From Amycolatopsis roodepoortensis (GTDB lineage Bacteria; Actinomycetota; Actinomycetes; Mycobacteriales; Pseudonocardiaceae), in NCBI RefSeq assembly GCF_014873915.1, contig NZ_JADBEJ010000004.1:310001-374000 (forward strand): DNA of 64,000 bases. The letters run 5' to 3'. The notes below the pieces were generated by a model, which saw only the letters and a program-made list of their open reading frames with translations, was not told the DNA's origin and ran no database searches. The first letter of the stretch is position 1, and each line of letters starts with the position of its first letter. The translations under genes were made by a program, and so were the position numbers. Shown piece after piece: positions 1-7,817 of this stretch.

Positions 1-159
1 CGGGTCCATGACGCCCAGATAGTGCAGTGGTCCGTGGAGATCGATCGTCGGCACGCCGACCACGCGCAACGTCACCGCCCCCACCAAGAAGACAGCGGCC
101 GCGATGGTCAGCCCACGATGGCGATCGCGATCCAGGGAGACGAGAACCTGACCGGTCAC
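1..159 (-). CDS. Membrane protein, N-terminal part (cut by window edge)
   Basis: The minus strand reads as a protein fragment with one hydrophobic segment (LTIAAAVFLVGAVTLRVVG) followed by GVPTIDLHGPLHYLGVMDP, running off the left edge. The GTG at 159 is the most plausible start; the frame stays open up to a TAG at 281-283 but contains no ATG. The Leu-His-Gly-Pro pattern recalls DUF2752-like membrane proteins, but that is only an impression. An operator-promoter (278-294) points toward this gene on the minus strand, about 120 bp upstream. The function is unknown. Confidence 0.45.
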   Translation of the reverse strand, partial: MTGQVLVSLDRDRHRGLTIAAAVFLVGAVTLRVVGVPTIDLHGPLHYLGVMDP

Positions 160-276
160 AGTCCCGCCCAGGGAAGCGAAGTCGGCAACGGGCGGGTGCG
201 AACCTGGGGTACAGGAACCAGATCCGCGCCCGCCGCGCCGAAACGAGTGACCAGCAGGGAAACTCGCACGAGTGGA

Positions 277-306
277 ATACTAACCACGATAGTACCCGGT
301 ACGCAA
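277..306 (-). promoter_or_regulatory. Promoter with TACTA-N7-TAGTA operator (copy 1)
   Basis: The perfect palindrome TACTA-ACCACGA-TAGTA lies at 278-294. On the minus strand it overlaps a -10 box TAGTAT (282-277), 18 nt downstream of a -35-like TTGCGT (306-301), directing transcription toward the left-edge membrane protein. The same 17-bp architecture recurs eight more times in this window. Confidence 0.65.
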
Positions 307-356
307 TCCCTGCCTCCATGTCACTCGCCAAGCCGATCGCAGACGCCCCAGTGAGC

Positions 357-373
357 TACTAAGGTTTATAGTA
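357..373 (+). promoter_or_regulatory. TACTA-N7-TAGTA operator (copy 2)
   Basis: TACTA-AGGTTTA-TAGTA, extended to CTACTA/TAGTAG at 356-374. It overlaps a -10-like TATAGT (367-372) and lies about 30 bp upstream of the zinc-finger gene at 405. A repressor bound here would block that promoter. Confidence 0.65.
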
Positions 374-404
374 GAGCCCTTGGACCCGGACTCGAGGAGG
401 CGCG

Positions 405-617
405 ATGGCCGGCTACTGCCCACTCGGCGTCTCGGCGTCGGCTTACCTGATCGACATCCTCGACGAGACCGAACGAGCGGACTTCGAACGCCATATCCGG
501 TTTTGCCGGAGCTGCCGCCGGGAAGTCGATGACCTGACACCGGTCGTCCAGCTGCTTCAAGCCATGAAGGCCGACATCGCAACGAAGAAGCGGGCCCGCC
601 CCGCCCGGAGTCCGTAA
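405..617 (+). CDS. Small zinc-finger (anti-sigma-type) protein
   Basis: This is a 70-residue soluble protein. H30-x3-C34-x2-C37 matches the HxxxCxxC zinc site of ZAS/zf-HC2 anti-sigma factors, and C5 near the N-terminus may be a further ligand. No membrane segment follows, so this is a stand-alone zinc-binding head rather than a membrane anti-sigma factor. A GAGGAGG ribosome site sits 4 nt before the ATG. Operator copy 2 lies in its promoter. No ECF sigma gene is adjacent, so a role in binding a sigma factor, or in metal or redox sensing, is inference. Confidence 0.7.
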   Translation: MAGYCPLGVSASAYLIDILDETERADFERHIRFCRSCRREVDDLTPVVQLLQAMKADIATKKRARPARSP

Positions 618-656
618 GTCCTCCCGAAACGGCAAACGTCACACCGGCGACCTATC

Positions 657-673
657 TACTAGAACCCGTAGTA
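657..673. promoter_or_regulatory. TACTA-N7-TAGTA operator (copy 3)
   Basis: TACTA-GAACCCG-TAGTA, extended to CTACTA/TAGTAG. It lies 43 bp upstream of the GTG start of the VanZ-like gene and downstream of the zinc-finger gene, so it most likely controls the former. Confidence 0.65.
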
Positions 674-715
674 GTGGCGTCGGCGGGCGATCCAACCCGA
701 CAGCGAGGAGCGACA

Positions 716-1285
716 GTGACGGTCTTCGGCACCCACGTGCCCATTTCGAGCTGGACGCTGGTCGCCCTGGTTGCCGGCTGCTTGCTCAGCCTGCCGTTGG
801 CCAAGCCGCTCGCGGAACGCACAGGCTGGGGCAGGAACGCCACCCTGACGACGCTCATGCTGCTCGCCGCCAGCCTGGCCATCACCCTGACTCCCGGTGA
901 AGACTCGGGCGTCTACGAGTTTCACCCCTGCCTGTCCATCGGAACCACGGATCCGATCGACGGGCTCCTGCATTCCGGCGGCGGCCTTGGTGGCACCCTG
1001 CTCAATGCCCTTCTGCTGCTCCCCCTGACCTGTGCGGCAACCCTGGCGACCAGGCGTGTGCTGCCGATGTTGCTCTTCGCGTTCCTGCTTCCCGCGCTCA
1101 TCGAGCCGATGCAGACGCTGATCCCAGGCCGCTACTGCAGCCTGTCCGACCAGGCCGCCAACACGGTCGGCGCCGCGCTAGGCGTGGCGCTCGGCTACCT
1201 GCTGCTCCGGCGAGCGAGCAGGAGTGGATCCGATGGCGCCACGCCCGAACAGTCCCCCGGTCAGGGCCGCCGGGAAGCGCGGTAG
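716..1285 (+). CDS. VanZ-like membrane protein
   Basis: About 189 residues with four to five hydrophobic segments. The C-terminal part contains E-x2-Q-x6-R followed by a D-x2-A-N-T-x-G-A-x2-G pattern, the signature of VanZ-like proteins. The GTG at 716 is chosen because GAGGAG lies 5 nt upstream; an earlier in-frame GTG at 674 overlaps the operator and lacks a ribosome site. VanZ itself gives low-level teicoplanin resistance, but most family members are uncharacterised. The 3' end overlaps the convergent HMA gene by 25 bp. Control by operator copy 3 suggests a role in envelope or metal stress. Confidence 0.75.
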   Translation: MTVFGTHVPISSWTLVALVAGCLLSLPLAKPLAERTGWGRNATLTTLMLLAASLAITLTPGEDSGVYEFHPCLSIGTTDPIDGLLHSGGGLGGTLLNALLLLPLTCAATLATRRVLPMLLFAFLLPALIEPMQTLIPGRYCSLSDQAANTVGAALGVALGYLLLRRASRSGSDGATPEQSPGQGRREAR

Positions 1286-1485
1286 CCCAGTCCCTCGATC
1301 GCCTCGACCACGTCCTCGACGCTGCTTCGGTCCGAGTCCAGCTCGACGGTGCTGATTCCCTTCTTCACGGTCGTCTGCGTGCTCAGCACGCCGGGGAGGT
1401 CTTCCAGGGCGTCGTCGACGAGCAAGGCGCAGCTGCCGCAGTGCATGCCGTCGACCTGGAAGATGACCGTCTCGGTCGATGCCAT
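1261..1485 (-). CDS. Heavy-metal-associated domain protein (copper-chaperone type)
   Basis: A 74-residue HMA (ferredoxin-like) domain with the metal site M-H-C16-G-S-C19, a variant of the usual MxCxxC. The length and fold pattern match CopZ-type soluble copper chaperones, which pass Cu(I) to P-type ATPases or membrane partners. It lies 15 bp downstream of the SafE-cupredoxin gene on the same strand and is probably cotranscribed with it, so it may deliver metal to that protein. Two other HMA proteins occur at 20.1 and 21.4 kb. Confidence 0.85.
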   Translation of the reverse strand: MASTETVIFQVDGMHCGSCALLVDDALEDLPGVLSTQTTVKKGISTVELDSDRSSVEDVVEAIEGLGYRASRRP

Positions 1486-1500
1486 GGTGGACTCCTTGAT

Positions 1501-2601
1501 TCAGACGATGGTGATGACGCCGGTGTACATGCCCATGCCGCAGGCGTAATCCAGCCGTCCCGGCTGCAGGACGCCCAGATCGATCCGGGTCTCGCCCCTG
1601 ACCGGCAGAACCTTCTGTTCGTCACGGATGACGAACGACCGAACGCAGCCCTGCGCCCCTTCCGACTTCACCACCAGCGTGGTGGGCACCCCGGATTTCG
1701 CCTGAACGTTCTCCGGGCTGTAGGAGCCGGTGCGCGCGGTGATCACCACGGTCTGCTTCCCGTCCACTGTGGATGCGGCCGCGGTGTCGGCAGCTGCCTC
1801 CGAGCCACCGACGGCTTGGGCGATGCGGCTGGCGGCCAGCGGTGATCCGGCGAGTTCCAAGCCTCCGTTGAGGGTGTAGAAGCCCATCGCCAGCACCACG
1901 AGCCCGGTCACCAGGGCCAGCCTGCCTTGCCACGCCGTCGCGGCCTTGCGGGCGGCGTAGCCGAGGATCGCGAACAGCGGCCCGGTACCGAGCACGAACA
2001 CCGCCATCGTCGCCGCGCCGGCGAGCGCGCTGCCCGAGGTCAGCGCCAGGGCTTCGACCGACAACGTCACCCCGCACGGAATGAGGACGGTGGCCAGGCC
2101 GAGCAGTGCCGGAGCCAGCGCGGCCTGCGACCGGGCGCGGTGCCGGACGATCTTCGTCCACGAGATCGGCGGTTCGACGACCACCCGGCGGAAGCCGGGC
2201 ACGCCGAGCTGCGCCAGCCCGAAGACGATGATCAGAAGACCGGCGCCGATCTGGAGCCAGGTGCGGGCGCCGACGGACAGTTCGACGGCGCCGCCGACGG
2301 CTCCCAGTAGCGCGCCGAGCAGTGTGTGCGAAATCAGTTTGCCCGCGAGGAACCCGCCGACCGGCGCGAGGTCGTCACCGAGCTGGGCGCGCCAACCCCG
2401 CTGATCCACCTCTTGTTCGGACCGGGCTCGTGTGTTCCGGTGATACTGCGTTCGGCCCTTGGCGCGGCGAGCCGGCGTGGCCGGCGAGGCGGTCGCCGCC
2501 TTTTGGCGGGTGATCAAGCCGGTCAGTAGTCCACCTTGGACCGCGGCGCAGGACACGCCGCCGGCGAACAGGCCGGTGACTAGGACAGCAGCAAGATTCA
2601 T
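1501..2601 (-). CDS. SafE/UreH-type transmembrane protein fused to a cupredoxin-like domain
   Basis: 366 residues. About residues 1-260 form a six-helix membrane domain of the TauE/SafE-UreH-DsbD type (FAGGVSCAAVQGG near the start; a conserved LIPCGVTLSVEAL segment), interrupted by a charged cytoplasmic insertion at about residues 30-70. About residues 275-366 form an extracytoplasmic cupredoxin-like domain ending with C-G-M-G-M, plausible Cu ligands. AGGAGG precedes the ATG. This architecture fits a membrane metal handler, either transport or copper insertion into exported proteins. It is followed by an HMA chaperone. The substrate is inferred from context. Confidence 0.8.
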   Translation of the reverse strand: MNLAAVLVTGLFAGGVSCAAVQGGLLTGLITRQKAATASPATPARRAKGRTQYHRNTRARSEQEVDQRGWRAQLGDDLAPVGGFLAGKLISHTLLGALLGAVGGAVELSVGARTWLQIGAGLLIIVFGLAQLGVPGFRRVVVEPPISWTKIVRHRARSQAALAPALLGLATVLIPCGVTLSVEALALTSGSALAGAATMAVFVLGTGPLFAILGYAARKAATAWQGRLALVTGLVVLAMGFYTLNGGLELAGSPLAASRIAQAVGGSEAAADTAAASTVDGKQTVVITARTGSYSPENVQAKSGVPTTLVVKSEGAQGCVRSFVIRDEQKVLPVRGETRIDLGVLQPGRLDYACGMGMYTGVITIV

Positions 2602-2700
2602 GCGAAAAGCCTCCTGCGAGGAAGTAGAGAGAAGCCGGTGAGCGCTAGTCCGGCACGGCGACCGGAGCGTGCGGTCGGCCGTGGCGCGGGCAGACTTCTC

Positions 2701-3180
2701 CTACGTGCGCAGAAGGCAGAGTTCTTCGAGCCGCGGGGTACGAGACCACACGGCGGGGGCCACCACAACGCGTACTCGCCTTGAAGCCGTCATCAGGCGT
2801 CGCAACCGTGAAGGTGGCAACGCCGCGACGGCCGCGACGACCGCGAAAAGCAAGGCGAGGCAGGTCGCCAGCGTCCCGCCCAAACCCTGGTGGTCGAGCA
2901 TTCCGCCGCTTTCGGCCGCACAAGGAGCGGCAGCAACCCGCATCTCCGTCGACGATCCCTCGTGGCTCGCGGCGAAATCACAGGCGATATGCGTCTCCAC
3001 CTGGCCCATGCCGTGCGCCATCGGCATGGCCATGCCTTCGGTGCATTGCAGGCCGACCGCGAACGCCACCCCGGCGAGAACGGCCAGCACGGCGACAAGC
3101 CGTGCGAGCTGTCCTCGCACGGCTGTCGTCTGGCGGGCTGTCCGCGTCACGACGGCGATGATACGGAGCCCGTTCGTCAA
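2701..3180 (-). CDS. DUF6153-like small membrane protein
   Basis: About 159 residues: one N-terminal hydrophobic segment, a Met/His-rich loop (MAMPMAHGMG), three Cys in the loop, a second membrane segment, and a C-terminus ending LCLLRT. The two-helix layout with a metal-liganding loop and a Leu-Cys-Leu-Leu-Arg tail matches the 7818-8228 protein, which ends LCVLRV. Members of this group often sit in copper regions of actinomycetes. The start is uncertain: TTG 3180 is used, and GTG 3150 is the alternative. It sits about 100 bp upstream of the SafE-cupredoxin gene on the same strand. Binding of metal by the loop is inference. Confidence 0.6.
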   Translation of the reverse strand: MTNGLRIIAVVTRTARQTTAVRGQLARLVAVLAVLAGVAFAVGLQCTEGMAMPMAHGMGQVETHIACDFAASHEGSSTEMRVAAAPCAAESGGMLDHQGLGGTLATCLALLFAVVAAVAALPPSRLRRLMTASRRVRVVVAPAVWSRTPRLEELCLLRT

Positions 3181-3298
3181 TTCCGTGTTCGGCTCCCTCC
3201 GGAGTTCCGCCTACATCGACCATTTCGTCTCTTACCGTAGACAGAGTGTCTCGAAAAAGGCTAGCGTGTGCGCTCGAACCCACCGAAGGGACGCCGCA

Positions 3299-3466
3299 GT
3301 GACCACACCACCTGACCGTCCGGACAACTCAGCCGACGCCGAACCCGTGCACCGGCCGGAGCCGAGGCCTCGCTGGGTACTCGCGGTCGTGGCGGTCGCG
3401 ATCACGCTGGTCGTCGTCTTCGTGGTCCTGCACCTGGCCGGCCTCAACGTCGGCGGGCACCGATGA
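3299..3466 (+). CDS. Small single-span membrane protein
   Basis: 55 residues: a Pro/charged cytoplasmic head followed by one transmembrane helix (residues 27-47) and a short tail. The GTG start is set by GAAGGG 8 nt upstream. The stop codon overlaps the start of the next membrane gene (ATGA), so the two are translationally coupled and may form a complex. Function unknown. Confidence 0.6.
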   Translation: MTTPPDRPDNSADAEPVHRPEPRPRWVLAVVAVAITLVVVFVVLHLAGLNVGGHR

Positions 3467-3966
3467 CTCCGCGACTGCGCAAGCTGTCGCTCACGGTTCA
3501 CATCGCGACGTCCCTCGGCTGGCTCGGTGCCGTGGCGGCGTTTCTGGCACTCGCCATCGTCGGCCTGGCCACTGAAGACAACCAATCCGCACGGGCGCCG
3601 TACCTCGCGACGGAGATGGTGTCGTGGCTCGTGATCGTGCCGCTGAGCTTCGCCGCCCTGATCTCGGGCCTGATCCAGTCCTGGGGAACCGCGTGGGGAT
3701 TGCTACGGCACTACTGGGTGATGTTCAGGCTGCTGCTCACAACCTTGGCCACGATCGTTTTGCTGGTGCACACGCAGGTGATCGACCACGTCGCGGCCAC
3801 CGCCGGGCAGCCCTCCTTGCCACTGGAGCCGTTGTCCGGCATGCGAACCCAGCTGGTCGTCGACGCTACCGCCGCGATCCTGATCCTGCTCGCGACCACG
3901 GCTTTGGCCGTCTACAAACCGCGAGGCCTGACGCGCTACGGGCAGCGCAAAGCGAGGCGCGCGTAG
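3463..3966 (+). CDS. DUF2269-like integral membrane protein
   Basis: 167 residues with four membrane segments. The first begins VHIATSLGWLGAVAAF, typical of the DUF2269/CopD-like group in which a conserved His lies in helix 1. Coupled to the 55-aa protein upstream and followed 9 bp later by a TetR gene, so the three likely form one transcription unit. A role in metal or redox stress is suggested only by the surroundings. Confidence 0.65.
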   Translation: MTPRLRKLSLTVHIATSLGWLGAVAAFLALAIVGLATEDNQSARAPYLATEMVSWLVIVPLSFAALISGLIQSWGTAWGLLRHYWVMFRLLLTTLATIVLLVHTQVIDHVAATAGQPSLPLEPLSGMRTQLVVDATAAILILLATTALAVYKPRGLTRYGQRKARRA

Positions 3967-3975
3967 GCTGATCAA

Positions 3976-4545
3976 GTGCCCAAGATCTGGAGTGAGTCGA
4001 TCAAAACGCATCGCCAGGCAGTGCGGGACGCGGCTTTGGACACCGCCGCCGCCCTGGTCGGAGAACGCGGCCTGACCGGCGTCACGATGTCGCACATCGC
4101 CGAGCGCGCCGGGATCAGCCGCGCGACGCTGTACAAGTACTTCTCCGACGTCGAGGCGATCCTGATCGCCTGGCACCAGCGCCAGATCACTCGTCACTTG
4201 AACCTGCTCACCGCGGCGAAGGATCGCGCCACCGACCCGCTGGGACGGCTCACAGCGGTACTCGAGACCTATGCTCTGATCTCCCATGAACATCACGGCA
4301 CGGCACTGGCGGCCTCGCTCCACCGAGGCGAGCACGTCCAACACGCCAAAGAGCATCTCCAGGGTTTCGTCGAGACACTGATCGCCGACGGGGCAGGATC
4401 CGGCGACCTTCGCGAAGACGTTCCACCCGCCGAGCTCGCCACCTTCTGCCTGCACGCGCTTACCGCGGCCGACGGGATGAAGTCGAAGGCCGCAGTCCGG
4501 CGACTTGTCCAGGTCACCCTGAGCGGGCTGCGTCGCCACCCGTGA
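3976..4545 (+). CDS. TetR-family transcriptional regulator
   Basis: 189 residues. The N-terminal helix-turn-helix (GVTMSHIAERAGISRATLYK, about residues 35-55) is canonical TetR. The ligand domain contains a cluster of histidines (SHEHHG and H-x-G-E-H-V-Q-H-A-K-E-H, residues 98-125) that could bind metal. The GTG start follows the preceding stop by 9 bp. The gene closes the 3299-4545 unit and probably regulates a nearby transporter or its own operon; no operator of its own was recognised. Confidence 0.85.
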   Translation: MPKIWSESIKTHRQAVRDAALDTAAALVGERGLTGVTMSHIAERAGISRATLYKYFSDVEAILIAWHQRQITRHLNLLTAAKDRATDPLGRLTAVLETYALISHEHHGTALAASLHRGEHVQHAKEHLQGFVETLIADGAGSGDLREDVPPAELATFCLHALTAADGMKSKAAVRRLVQVTLSGLRRHP

Positions 4546-4565
4546 CGACCGCGGCAGGTAAAGAC

Positions 4566-4595
4566 TTGCCAAAGAACTACTATCGCACTTAGTAT
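4566..4595 (+). promoter_or_regulatory. Promoter with TACTA-N7-TAGTA operator (copy 4)
   Basis: TACTA-TCGCACT-TAGTA at 4578-4594 overlaps a near-ideal promoter: -35 TTGCCA (4566-4571), 18-nt spacer, -10 TAGTAT (4590-4595). No gene follows directly. Transcription from here would run into the terminator at 4668-4707, giving a short RNA. Confidence 0.7.
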
Positions 4596-4601
4596 GGGTA
4601 A

Positions 4602-4707
4602 GGTCAGAGCGCTCTTGCAGCGTTCCGTACCGCCCGCGTCGACCCTCCCCCTTGGCGACACGTGTCGGCGGGTGTGGGGTCCCACATGACTCCGCACCCG
4701 CTTTTTT
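4602..4707 (+). ncRNA. Candidate small RNA (about 105 nt), repressor-controlled
   Basis: The interval is bounded by a strong promoter overlapping operator copy 4 and by a Rho-independent terminator with a T6 tract. No credible ORF fills it. It folds into a GUCG-CC/GG-CGAC hairpin presenting a C-rich loop, CUCCCCCUU (about 4638-4657), then the palindrome GACACGTGTC, then the terminator stem. A C-rich loop able to pair with Shine-Dalgarno sequences recalls the actinobacterial 6C RNA idea, although membership of that family is not established. The transcript itself is inferred, with a start estimated near 4602. Confidence 0.45.
4668..4707 (+). terminator. Rho-independent terminator
   Basis: GCGGGTG (4668-4674) pairs with CACCCGC (4695-4701), extended by further G-C and G-U pairs, and is followed by TTTTTT (4702-4707). 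It ends the candidate small RNA; the TetR unit may also terminate here. Confidence 0.8.
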
Positions 4708-4809
4708 CTATCGCCGACACGATATGGTCGATCCGATTAATCGGAATTCCCACATGCCAAGATTCGGCTAATCGCGCGATCACACTGCGTTCAAATAGAG
4801 CTCGCCGGA

Positions 4810-4826
4810 AACTACCATGGGTAGTA
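4810..4826. promoter_or_regulatory. TACTA-N7-TAGTA operator (copy 5, one mismatch)
   Basis: AACTA-CCATGGG-TAGTA; nine of ten half-site bases match. It lies 31 bp before copy 6, a spacing of 47 bp centre to centre, both upstream of the His-rich exported protein at 4965. Confidence 0.55.
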
Positions 4827-4856
4827 GACCTAGGCGAGATCGAGTGAATTCTTCGC

Positions 4857-4873
4857 TACTAGTAGAACTAGTA
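4857..4873. promoter_or_regulatory. TACTA-N7-TAGTA operator (copy 6)
   Basis: Perfect copy TACTA-GTAGAAC-TAGTA, about 90 bp upstream of the gene at 4965. With copy 5 it gives a tandem operator. Confidence 0.65.
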
Positions 4874-4964
4874 CGATTGAAGGTGGCAGACGGAAGATCT
4901 TTGCTGATACGGTCCGATAACTGTGAGGGGCTATCCGACTACGCCGCGTCGCAGAGTGGGGCCA

Positions 4965-5321
4965 ATGCTATGGCTCGTCACTCTGCTCTTTTGGCTTCTT
5001 TCGCTGCAGCTGGGCCAGTGTTTCCCGCAAGCACACGCCCACGCGGGTGAACATGGCACCACCAGCGCCGCGACGCATGCCCCACTGGCCGACGACTGCG
5101 AACCTGAGCACCACGCACACCGGCAACACACGACCACGGACGTCATTCACCGCAGCACTCGAGGAACGACAGATACGACATGGTCGGTAGTTTTCCTCGA
5201 GAATACGTTTACCGGATTATTCCGCTCACCGGTTCATTCCTCCGTCCATGGAAGCCCGGGACGTGATCCGTGCCTAACCGGACGCGCCTTGCTCATCAAG
5301 ATCTGTGTCACGCGAACGTGA
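4965..5321 (+). CDS. His-rich exported or single-span membrane protein
   Basis: About 118 residues: a strongly hydrophobic N-terminal segment (LWLVTLLFWLLSLQLGQ), then a His-rich stretch (AHAHAGEHG, EPEHHAHRQH) with acidic residues and Cys, then a tail with one weakly hydrophobic stretch. ATG 4965 has GTGGGG just upstream; GTG 4923 is an alternative start in the same frame. The pattern is that of a small periplasm-facing metal-binding protein like the DUF6153-like ones nearby. Two operators lie upstream. Family assignment is not certain. Confidence 0.55.
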   Translation: MLWLVTLLFWLLSLQLGQCFPQAHAHAGEHGTTSAATHAPLADDCEPEHHAHRQHTTTDVIHRSTRGTTDTTWSVVFLENTFTGLFRSPVHSSVHGSPGRDPCLTGRALLIKICVTRT

Positions 5322-5396
5322 TCGGACTGAACGACCCAGCCGACCCCGTTCCGTTCGACCGTCGCGACCCGCGACGATTCACTGAAAGAGATCTCG

Positions 5397-6515
5397 ATGA
5401 GGACACCCCTGTCCGCCAACGGCTCGACCGTGTCCGGGACCACCCTCCCCGGCCAGAGGACCAGCACGCACGGCCGCAATCCGGCCAGTGCGGTCGGCAA
5501 CACCCCGGTGCTGTGGATCGATGAACCGGATGCGGCGCCGGGCCGCGGCTTCTGGGCGAAGCTTGAAGGATTCAATCCCGGCGGGATGAAAGACCGCCCG
5601 GCCTTGCACATGATCGCCCGCGCACGGGAGCGGGGCGAGCTGGCTCCGGGTGCGCGGATCGTGGAATCGACCAGCGGCACGCTGGGACTCGGCCTCGCGC
5701 TCGCCGGAATCGTCTACGGCCACCCGGTCACCGTGGTCACCGACCCCGGTCTCGAACCGATCGTGCACCGGATGCTGGCCGCGCACGGCGCCCGTGTCGA
5801 GCTCGTCACCGCGCCGCACCCCACCGGCGGCTGGCAACAGGCACGCCGGGACCGCGTGCAGCAGCTCCTGGCCGAAGAGCCCGGCGCGTACTGCCCCGAC
5901 CAGTACAACAACCCCGACAACGTCGCCGCCTACGAACCGCTCGCCCTGGAGCTCGTGGATCAGCTCGACCGTGTCGACGTCCTGGTGTGCTCAGTGGGCA
6001 CCGGTGGCCACTCGGCCGGCGTCTCGCGTGTCCTGCGCGAGCACTACCCGCGGATGAAGGTCGTCGGCGTCGACACCATCGGTTCCACGATCTTCGGGCA
6101 GCCGGCGCGACCTCGATTGATGCGCGGGCTCGGCTCCAGCATCTACCCGCGCAATGTGGACTACCGCGGTTTCGACGAGGTCCATTGGGTAGCGCCGGCC
6201 GAAGCGGTGTGGACCTGCCGTCGGCTCGCCGCATCCCACCACGCGACAGGCGGGTGGAGCGTCGGAGCGGTCGCACTCGTTGCCGGTTGGCTCGCGAGGA
6301 CCGAAGCTGCCGACACGCGGATCGTCACGATCTTCCCCGACGGCCCCCACCGCTACTTCGACACCGTCTACAACGACGACTACTGCGCGGCGAACGGCCT
6401 GCTCGGCCAGACGCCCGCGGACGAGCCCGGCGTCGTCGACGGTCCCTTCGACCAGGTCGTCGAGCGGTGGACACGCTGCGCCCACGTCATCGACCCGTCC
6501 GAGGTGCGGGCGTGA
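5397..6515 (+). CDS. PLP-dependent cysteine-synthase-family enzyme
   Basis: 372 residues of fold-type II PLP enzyme. K65 in GGMKDRPA matches the Schiff-base lysine of CysK (usually GSVKDR), E-S-T-S-G-T-L-G (90-97) matches the substrate loop, and G-T-G-G-H-S-A-G matches the phosphate-binding glycine loop. The C-terminus is longer than in CysK and ends with an extra segment of about 40 residues. The TGA overlaps the GTG of the following MFS gene, so enzyme and transporter are coupled. This suggests a Cys- or Ser-derived amino acid or thiol product exported by the neighbour, rather than housekeeping cysteine synthesis; the product is unknown. Confidence 0.85.
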   Translation: MRTPLSANGSTVSGTTLPGQRTSTHGRNPASAVGNTPVLWIDEPDAAPGRGFWAKLEGFNPGGMKDRPALHMIARARERGELAPGARIVESTSGTLGLGLALAGIVYGHPVTVVTDPGLEPIVHRMLAAHGARVELVTAPHPTGGWQQARRDRVQQLLAEEPGAYCPDQYNNPDNVAAYEPLALELVDQLDRVDVLVCSVGTGGHSAGVSRVLREHYPRMKVVGVDTIGSTIFGQPARPRLMRGLGSSIYPRNVDYRGFDEVHWVAPAEAVWTCRRLAASHHATGGWSVGAVALVAGWLARTEAADTRIVTIFPDGPHRYFDTVYNDDYCAANGLLGQTPADEPGVVDGPFDQVVERWTRCAHVIDPSEVRA

Positions 6516-7768
6516 AGGACCTGGTCGTCAAGTTCAGGTCGTTCGACCGGCCTTCCCAGTTGTTGATGCTGAACCAGTTCACCATCAACCTGGGCTTCTA
6601 CATGCTGATGCCTTACCTCGCGGGGCACCTGTCGGCGGATCTGGCGCTGGCGGGCTGGGCCGTGGGGCTCATCCTGGGCGTGCGGAACTTCTCCCAGCAG
6701 GGCATGTTCCTGATCGGCGGCACCCTGGCCGACAGGCTCGGCTACAAACCGCTGATCGTCGCCGGATGTGCCCTGCGGACGGGCGGGTTCGCCCTGCTCG
6801 GCCTGGTCGATTCGGTTCCGGCGCTGATCATCGCCTCGGCGGCCACCGGCTTCGCGGGTGCGCTGTTCAATCCCGCGGTGCGGGCCTACCTCGCCGAAGA
6901 CGCCGGTGAGGAGCGGCGAGTCGAGGCCTTCGCGTTGTTCAACGTGTTCTACCAGGCGGGCATCCTGCTGGGCCCGGTCGTCGGACTGGTCCTGACAAGC
7001 TTCGCCTTCCAGGTGACGTGCCTCGTCGCGGCCGCGGTGTTCGCGGTCCTGACCGTGCTGCAGATCCGATCCCTGCCGCCCCGTTCGCGTCCCAAGGGCG
7101 ATCCGGCCGCACGGACTTCGATCCGGCAGGACTGGGCGACCGCGTTCGGCAACCGCTCGTTCGTGCTGTTCTCGCTCGCGATGATCGGCTCGTACGTCCT
7201 GTCGTTCCAGGTCTACCTCGCACTCCCCCTCGAAGCTCGTCAGGTCGGCGGCCCCGGAGTGGCGGGGACCACATTGGTGGCGCTGCTGTTCGCGGTGTCA
7301 GGAGGTTTGGCGATCGCGGGACAGCTGCGGATCACCGCGTGGTGCAGGCGACGGTGGGGCTCCGGCAAGTGCCTCGCCGTCGGCCTTCTTCTCATGGGAT
7401 CGGCGTTCCTCCCACCCATGCTCACCGCGGACGCGACGGCAGGTCCGGTCGCGTTGAGCTGGGCATCGCTGATTCTCTCCGCCGCCCTGCTCGCACTCGG
7501 GACCATCGTGGTCTTCCCGTTCGAAATGGACACGATCGTCGCCCTCTCCGGCGGCAAACTGGTGGCGACGCACTATGGGCTGTACAACACCGTGGTCGGC
7601 GTGGGCATCCTCCTCGGCAATTTGCTCACCGGCACCGCGTTGGACATCGCGAGAAATGCGGGTGTACCAGCGGCACCCTGGGCTGTCCTCGCCGTGATCG
7701 GAGCCGGTTGTGCCTGGTGCCTGCGTGCGCTCGACAAGGCCGAACGTCTCACCCCGGTGGCGGCGTGA
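6512..7768 (+). CDS. MFS transporter coupled to the CysK-like enzyme
   Basis: 418 residues, about 11-12 transmembrane helices, with the MFS A-like loop between helices 2 and 3 ([12 protein letters not shown]). The GTG start overlaps the stop of the CysK-like gene (GTGA); much of the open frame upstream of 6512 is a shadow of the enzyme gene. Single-enzyme/single-exporter pairs of this kind usually make and export, or detoxify, one small molecule. The location among copper genes suggests a metal-binding amino acid or thiol, which is inference. Confidence 0.85.
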   Translation: MKDLVVKFRSFDRPSQLLMLNQFTINLGFYMLMPYLAGHLSADLALAGWAVGLILGVRNFSQQGMFLIGGTLADRLGYKPLIVAGCALRTGGFALLGLVDSVPALIIASAATGFAGALFNPAVRAYLAEDAGEERRVEAFALFNVFYQAGILLGPVVGLVLTSFAFQVTCLVAAAVFAVLTVLQIRSLPPRSRPKGDPAARTSIRQDWATAFGNRSFVLFSLAMIGSYVLSFQVYLALPLEARQVGGPGVAGTTLVALLFAVSGGLAIAGQLRITAWCRRRWGSGKCLAVGLLLMGSAFLPPMLTADATAGPVALSWASLILSAALLALGTIVVFPFEMDTIVALSGGKLVATHYGLYNTVVGVGILLGNLLTGTALDIARNAGVPAAPWAVLAVIGAGCAWCLRALDKAERLTPVAA

Positions 7769-7817
7769 ATGCCGCGACCCTGCCGCATCCGCCGAAGCAG
7801 ATAGGTAACCTTGGGTC

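Noticed and set aside
2669..3298. Upstream part of a 265-codon plus-strand frame
   Set aside because: Antisense to the DUF6153-like gene; only the last 55 codons, after GTG 3299 with its own ribosome site, look coding.
4735..4750. CCGATTAATCGG palindrome as a further operator
   Set aside because: Single copy, different sequence and no matching regulator; left unannotated.
7769..7817. Operator search between the MFS and DUF6153-like genes
   Set aside because: The GGTAACC sequence there does not match either the TACTA-N7-TAGTA or CsoR-type pattern.
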